From Actinomycetota bacterium (GTDB lineage Bacteria; Actinomycetota; Nitriliruptoria; Euzebyales; Egibacteraceae), in NCBI GenBank assembly GCA_019347785.1, contig JAHWKQ010000101.1:1-7791 (forward strand): a DNA stretch of 7,791 nt, given 5' to 3'. Numbering within the stretch: the first letter of the stretch is position 1; every line of letters starts with the position of its first letter. A model generated the notes under the pieces. The model was given only the letters and a program-made list of their open reading frames with translations. It was not told where the DNA came from and ran no database searches. Below are positions 4,657 through 7,791 of this stretch, piece by piece. A program made the position numbers and the translations under genes.

Positions 4657-5820
4657 TCACGCGACGCGGAAGCGCTCGACGACCGAGCGGTCCACGCGCA
4701 CGCCCAGCCCGGGCGCGTCCGGGACGTCCAGCCAGCCGTCGCGGGGGCGCAGGTCGTCGGTCATCATCGCGTCGCGTATGGGATGCGGTGAGCAGTCGTA
4801 CTCGAAAACCGGGTCGCCGAACAGCGGGACGGGGTCGACCGTCGCCGGGGTCGACGGCAGCGTCGCGGCGAAGTGCAGCCCCGCGGCGACCGCCAGCGGC
4901 GTGCCCCACACGTGTGGGAAGACCCGCACGTGGAACGCGCGGGCCAGCGCCGCGACGCGGCGTGCCTCGGCCAGCCCGCCGCAGTTGGCGACGTCGGGCT
5001 GCAGGATGTCGACCGCCCGGCGGGCGACGACCTCGCGGAAGGCGTCGAGGCCCCCCAGGTGCTCGCCGCCCGTGACGGGCATCCCCACCGCCGCCCTCAC
5101 CTCGCCGTACCCGGCCAGGTCCCCGCGGGCGACGGGCTCCTCGAGCCACGCCACGTCCAGGGACTCCAGCGCCCGGGCGACCCGAACGGCGGTGCCGGCG
5201 TCGTAGGCGCCGTTGGCGTCCGCCATGAGCGCGACGTCGGGGCCGATGGCCCCGCGGATCCTCTCGGCCTCGCGGACGTCGTCGTCGGGCGCGAGCCCGC
5301 CGACCTTCATCTTCATCGCCGTGAAGCCCCGCTCGGCGTAGCCGCGCGCCTCCCGCTCGCGCGCCGCCGAGGGGTCGGGGGCAGCCGGGTGGTAGTACAG
5401 CCCGGTCGCGTACGCCCGCACGCGGCGCCTGACCCGGCCGCCGAGCAGCATCCAGACCGGCCGCCCGGTGGCCTGGCCCATGAGGTCCCACAGCGCCGTC
5501 TCCAAGCCGGCGAACGCCTGCAGGGGCAGTCCTCCCGTCGTCCAGCCGGCCCGGTCGAAGGTGCGCTCCACGCGCTGCCACAGCCCGGCGAGGTCGAAGG
5601 GGTCCACACCCACGGTCAGCGGGGCCAGGAGCTCCTCGACGAACCGGCGCCCGGCGTCCGGCAGCGTCCCCGAGCCCGACTCGCCCCAGCCGACCAGCCC
5701 GTCGTCGGTCCGTACCTCGATGAGCAGGGCCTGGCGGGTGGCCGTGGCGTGGAGGGACCACCCGAACGGCGCCTCCAGCTCCGCGCGCAGGTGGTGGGCC
5801 CGGACGTCGGTGACGTGCAC
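4657..5820 (-). CDS. Mandelate racemase/muconate lactonizing enzyme family protein (galactarolactone cycloisomerase-like)
   Basis: A 387-residue enolase-superfamily enzyme. These enzymes abstract a proton next to a carboxylate with Mg2+ help. An N-terminal capping domain (about 1-125) is followed by a modified TIM barrel. The general base lysines are K170 and K172 (AMKMKVG). Metal ligands are D201 (LMADANG), E227 (WLEEPV) and E253 (TGGEHLG). The His-Asp dyad of the mandelate racemase subgroup is H303 (FPHVWGT) and D276 (LQPDVANCGG). The segments RAYATG (135-140), VDILQPD and VPDAPGLGV, and overall length, recall D-galactarolactone cycloisomerase from memory of that enzyme. A sugar-acid dehydratase is the main alternative. 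GTG at 5820 is preferred because GGAGG lies 5 bases upstream. The SDR gene follows on the same strand. The promoter region faces modA and contains dyads suggesting local regulation. Confidence 0.9.
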   Translation of the reverse strand: MHVTDVRAHHLRAELEAPFGWSLHATATRQALLIEVRTDDGLVGWGESGSGTLPDAGRRFVEELLAPLTVGVDPFDLAGLWQRVERTFDRAGWTTGGLPLQAFAGLETALWDLMGQATGRPVWMLLGGRVRRRVRAYATGLYYHPAAPDPSAAREREARGYAERGFTAMKMKVGGLAPDDDVREAERIRGAIGPDVALMADANGAYDAGTAVRVARALESLDVAWLEEPVARGDLAGYGEVRAAVGMPVTGGEHLGGLDAFREVVARRAVDILQPDVANCGGLAEARRVAALARAFHVRVFPHVWGTPLAVAAGLHFAATLPSTPATVDPVPLFGDPVFEYDCSPHPIRDAMMTDDLRPRDGWLDVPDAPGLGVRVDRSVVERFRVA

Positions 5821-5839
5821 GGCTGCCTCCGGGTTGTAC

Positions 5840-5860
5840 GTGGGCCTTTTCAGAGCCCAC
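5840..5860. promoter_or_regulatory. 21-bp dyad at the likely start of the enolase-family transcript
   Basis: GTGGGC (5840-5845) and GCCCAC (5855-5860) are perfect 6-base arms around CTTTTCAGA. On the minus strand a -10-like TATAGT (5864-5859) touches the right arm, so transcription would start inside the dyad. This position fits a repressor operator. No good -35 box is visible upstream of it. Confidence 0.45.
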
Positions 5861-5892
5861 TATACCCAGGTACCAGCCGGGGTCGCGGGCGC

Positions 5893-5908
5893 CATACATA
5901 GGTATGAT
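5893..5908 (+). promoter_or_regulatory. modA promoter/operator region
   Basis: TATGAT (5903-5908) is a good -10 box (5/6). It overlaps the inverted repeat CATAC-ATAG-GTATG (5893-5906), a place where a repressor would block RNA polymerase. No consensus -35 is seen. The predicted start of transcription, about 7 bases after the box, almost coincides with the modA GTG at 5917, so the mRNA may be leaderless. Molybdate operons are often repressed by ModE-type regulators at TATA-containing dyads, but I cannot assign the regulator. Confidence 0.5.
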
Positions 5909-5916
5909 GGGCGGAC

Positions 5917-6687
5917 GTGGGTGGCGCAGCGGTGTGGCGGCGGTTGGTGTGGGCGCTGGTGGTCTGCCTGGCGGCCACCGCCTGCGCCGGTGCCGGGGCC
6001 GCGGGCGGCGAGGCGACGAGGCTGCCCGTGTTCGCCGCGTCCTCGCTTTCCGCGGCGTTCGGCCAGGTCCAGCGGGCCTTCGAGGCCGACCGACCAGGCG
6101 TCGACGTCGCGGTCAACTCCGCCGGCAGCTCGACCCTGGCGGCGCAGATCGTCCAGGGCGCCCCGGCGGCCGTGTTCGCCTCCGCCGACCGGGCGCAGAT
6201 GCGGGTCGTCGCCGACGCCGGGCTCGTCGCCGGGCGGGCGCGCCCGTTCGGCCGCAACCTGCTCGCCGTCGCCGTGCGGCCCGGCAACCCGCGGGGCGTC
6301 CGCGACCTGGGCGACCTCGCCGCCCCCGACGTCGCCGTGGTACTGGCGGCGTCGCCCGTGCCGGTCGGGCGGTACGCGCGCAGGGCCCTGCGCGCGGCGG
6401 AGGTCGACGTCCACCCGGTGTCCCTGGAGCTTGAGACCTCGGCCGTGGTGTCCAAGGTCGCGCTCGGCGAGGCCGACGCGGGCATCGTCTACACCAGCGA
6501 CATCCGCGCCGCCGGCGGCGACGTCGCCGGCGTGGCCATCCCCCGCGCGCGCAACGTCGTCGCCGCCTACCCGATCGCCGTGCTGCGCGGCGCGGCCGAC
6601 CCCGCCGCCGCCCGCGCGTTCACCGCCTTCGTCCGGTCCCCGGCCGGCCAGCGCATCCTGGCCGCGCACGGCTTCCTCTCCCGGTGA
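5917..6687 (+). CDS. modA: Molybdate ABC transporter substrate-binding lipoprotein
   Basis: A 256-residue extracytoplasmic protein that captures molybdate (possibly also tungstate) and delivers it to the ModBC permease. Residues 1-22 are a signal peptide (RR at 8-9, hydrophobic VWALVVCLAATA) ending at C23, a likely lipobox (ATAC), so it should be lipid-anchored. Mature landmarks follow the family: FAASSL (39-44), VNSAGSSTLAAQI (66-78), GAPAAVFASAD (81-91), then ALGEADAGIVYTSD and the C-terminal FVRSPAGQRILAAHGF. The two serine-containing segments provide the oxyanion contacts in ModA structures. GTG at 5917 is the first start after an in-frame stop at 5905; GTG at 5932 is an alternative that keeps the signal peptide. 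No strong ribosome binding site is seen, in keeping with a leaderless message. The stop overlaps the modB start (GTGA). Confidence 0.93.
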   Translation: MGGAAVWRRLVWALVVCLAATACAGAGAAGGEATRLPVFAASSLSAAFGQVQRAFEADRPGVDVAVNSAGSSTLAAQIVQGAPAAVFASADRAQMRVVADAGLVAGRARPFGRNLLAVAVRPGNPRGVRDLGDLAAPDVAVVLAASPVPVGRYARRALRAAEVDVHPVSLELETSAVVSKVALGEADAGIVYTSDIRAAGGDVAGVAIPRARNVVAAYPIAVLRGAADPAAARAFTAFVRSPAGQRILAAHGFLSR

Positions 6688-7487
6688 GCGGCCGGGCGGG
6701 GGGCGGTGGGGCCCTGCCGGGCGTGATGGGCGGGCTGGCCGCGCTCGGCGTGGGGCTGCTGGTCGTACCGCTCGCCGGTTTGCTGCTGCGCGCGCCCTGG
6801 GCGGCGGTGGGCGGGCTGCTGGCGACGCCCGCGGTGCGGGCGGCGCTGCGGCTGTCGCTGGTGTGCTCGCTGTCCGCGCTGGGCCTGGCGACCGTGCTGG
6901 GCGTGCCGCTGGCCTGGGTGCTGGCCCGCCTGGAGTTCCCCGGCAAGCGGCTCCTTCGTGCCCTGTGCGTCCTGCCGATGGTCCTGCCGCCCGTCGTCGG
7001 CGGCGTCGCGCTGCTGCTCGCCTTCGGCCGCCTGGGCCTGCTCGGCGCACCGCTGTCAGGCGGGACCGGCCTCACGCTGCCCTTCACCACGGCCGGGGTC
7101 GTGGTCGCCGAGGCGTTCGTGGCCATGCCGTTCCTGGTCGTCACCCTCGAGGCCGGCCTGCGGGCGGCCGACCGCCGCTACGAGGCGGTGGCCGCCACGC
7201 TGGGCGCCGGCCGCTGGACGGTGCTGCGCCGGGTGACCCTGCCGCTGGCGTCCCCTTCGCTGGCCGCCGGCATGGCGCTGTGCTGGGCCCGGGCGCTGGG
7301 CGAGTTCGGTGCCACGATCACCTTCGCCGGCAACCTGCCCGGCAGGACCCGGACCGTTCCACTGGCGGTCTACACCGCGCTGCAGGGCCCACGGCCCGAG
7401 GCCGCCCTCGTGCTCAGCCTGCTGCTTCTGGCCGTGTCGGTCACCGTCCTGGTCGCCTTGCGCGGCCGCTTCCTGGGCGTGGCGTGA
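6684..7487 (+). CDS. modB: Molybdate ABC transporter permease
   Basis: A 267-residue inner-membrane channel subunit that dimerises and passes molybdate received from ModA. Hydrophobic helices are visible at about 15-36, 54-79, 93-115, 132-154, 190-206 and 240-260. The cytoplasmic EAA loop that docks on the ATPase is at 167-187 (EAVAATLGAGRWTVLRRVTLP). The ModB-specific stretch ARALGEFGATITFAGN (202-217) and the following RTRTVPLAVYTALQ are clear. The start GTG at 6684 overlaps the modA stop by four bases (GTGA), and the modC start overlaps its own stop in the same way, so the three are translationally coupled. Length is slightly above average because of a Gly-rich N-terminus. Confidence 0.94.
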   Translation: MSGRAGGGGALPGVMGGLAALGVGLLVVPLAGLLLRAPWAAVGGLLATPAVRAALRLSLVCSLSALGLATVLGVPLAWVLARLEFPGKRLLRALCVLPMVLPPVVGGVALLLAFGRLGLLGAPLSGGTGLTLPFTTAGVVVAEAFVAMPFLVVTLEAGLRAADRRYEAVAATLGAGRWTVLRRVTLPLASPSLAAGMALCWARALGEFGATITFAGNLPGRTRTVPLAVYTALQGPRPEAALVLSLLLLAVSVTVLVALRGRFLGVA

Positions 7488-7791
7488 CCCTGGCCGCCGA
7501 CGTGCGGCTCACGCACGGCGCCCTGCACCTGGACGTGGCCGTCCGCGTGGCGGCGGGCGAGGTCGTCGCCGTGGTCGGGCCGAACGCGGCCGGCAAGACG
7601 ACGCTGCTGCGCGCCCTGGCCGGGCTCGTGCCGCTGGCCGCCGGCCGGGTGACCCTCGGCGGCCGAATCCTGGAGGACCCCGCCGCGGGGGTCCGCCTGC
7701 CACCCGAGCGCCGCGCCGTCGGGGTCGTCTTCCAGGACCACCTGCTGTTCCCGCACCTGCCGGCGCTGGACAACGTCGCCTTCGGGCCCCG
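7484..7791 (+). CDS. modC: Molybdate ABC transporter ATP-binding protein (3' end cut by window edge)
   Basis: The first 102 residues of the ATPase that powers the ModB channel. Walker A is GPNAAGKTT (32-40), with alanine where GPNGAGKTT is more common. The Q-loop is VVFQDHLLFPHL (81-92), with Q84. The segment ERRAVGVVFQD is typical of the molybdate/sulfate group. The Walker B, signature motif and any C-terminal TOBE (molybdate-binding) domain lie beyond the window. The GTG start at 7484 overlaps the modB stop by four bases, and no other start fits better. The modC identity rests on gene order as much as on sequence. Confidence 0.9.
   Translation, partial: MTLAADVRLTHGALHLDVAVRVAAGEVVAVVGPNAAGKTTLLRALAGLVPLAAGRVTLGGRILEDPAAGVRLPPERRAVGVVFQDHLLFPHLPALDNVAFGP

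Noticed and set aside
4625..5899. Minus-strand 424-residue frame across the enolase-family gene
   Set aside because: It is a frame-shifted shadow of the 387-residue enzyme, which has all catalytic residues.
5860..7050. Minus-strand open frames opposite modA and modB
   Set aside because: They consist of low-complexity Arg/Ala/Gly sequence, while the plus strand encodes clear ModA and ModB with coupled overlaps.

Overview
The window looks like high-GC actinobacterial DNA. Third codon positions are almost all G or C, GTG starts are common, and genes are packed with few gaps. Family content points the same way: a short respiratory nuo cluster that opens with nuoA followed by a NuoB/NuoD-like fusion, an actinobacterial-type ArsR, and a modABC set. 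No RNA gene, IS element or CRISPR array is visible, and no stretch longer than about 300 bases lacks a gene.

Left part (1-2070, minus strand): a merR-family gene (2070 to 1405), then nuoA (1307 to 945), then a gene starting inside the last codons of nuoA and leaving the window at base 1. This last product resembles NuoB fused to the start of NuoD, but lacks the cysteines and the HP motif of the working subunits. Below about base 350 the coding signature changes strand, so the left edge is ambiguous.

Middle (2070-3790): merR diverges from a small alpha/beta-barrel gene (2176-2568). The promoter between them has a dyad in the -35/-10 spacer, as MerR regulators use. That gene converges with an arsenic unit on the minus strand: arsM-like arsenite methyltransferase (3350 to 2619), followed after a 3-base gap by a 16-residue peptide with seven cysteines (2615 to 2565). 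The peptide has a perfect Shine-Dalgarno sequence. arsR (3461-3790) diverges from arsM, and two similar operator-like sequences sit on the arsM promoter. The cysteine-rich micropeptide is the best candidate here for something undescribed.

Right part (3801-7791): an enolase-superfamily sugar-acid enzyme resembling galactarolactone cycloisomerase (5820 to 4657) and a downstream short-chain dehydrogenase (4586 to 3801) form a likely catabolic pair on the minus strand. Diverging from them on the plus strand is a molybdate ABC transporter, modA-modB-modC, with 4-base GTGA overlaps between genes. modC is cut by the window end. The divergent promoter region carries several dyads and two -10-like boxes in matching inverted contexts.
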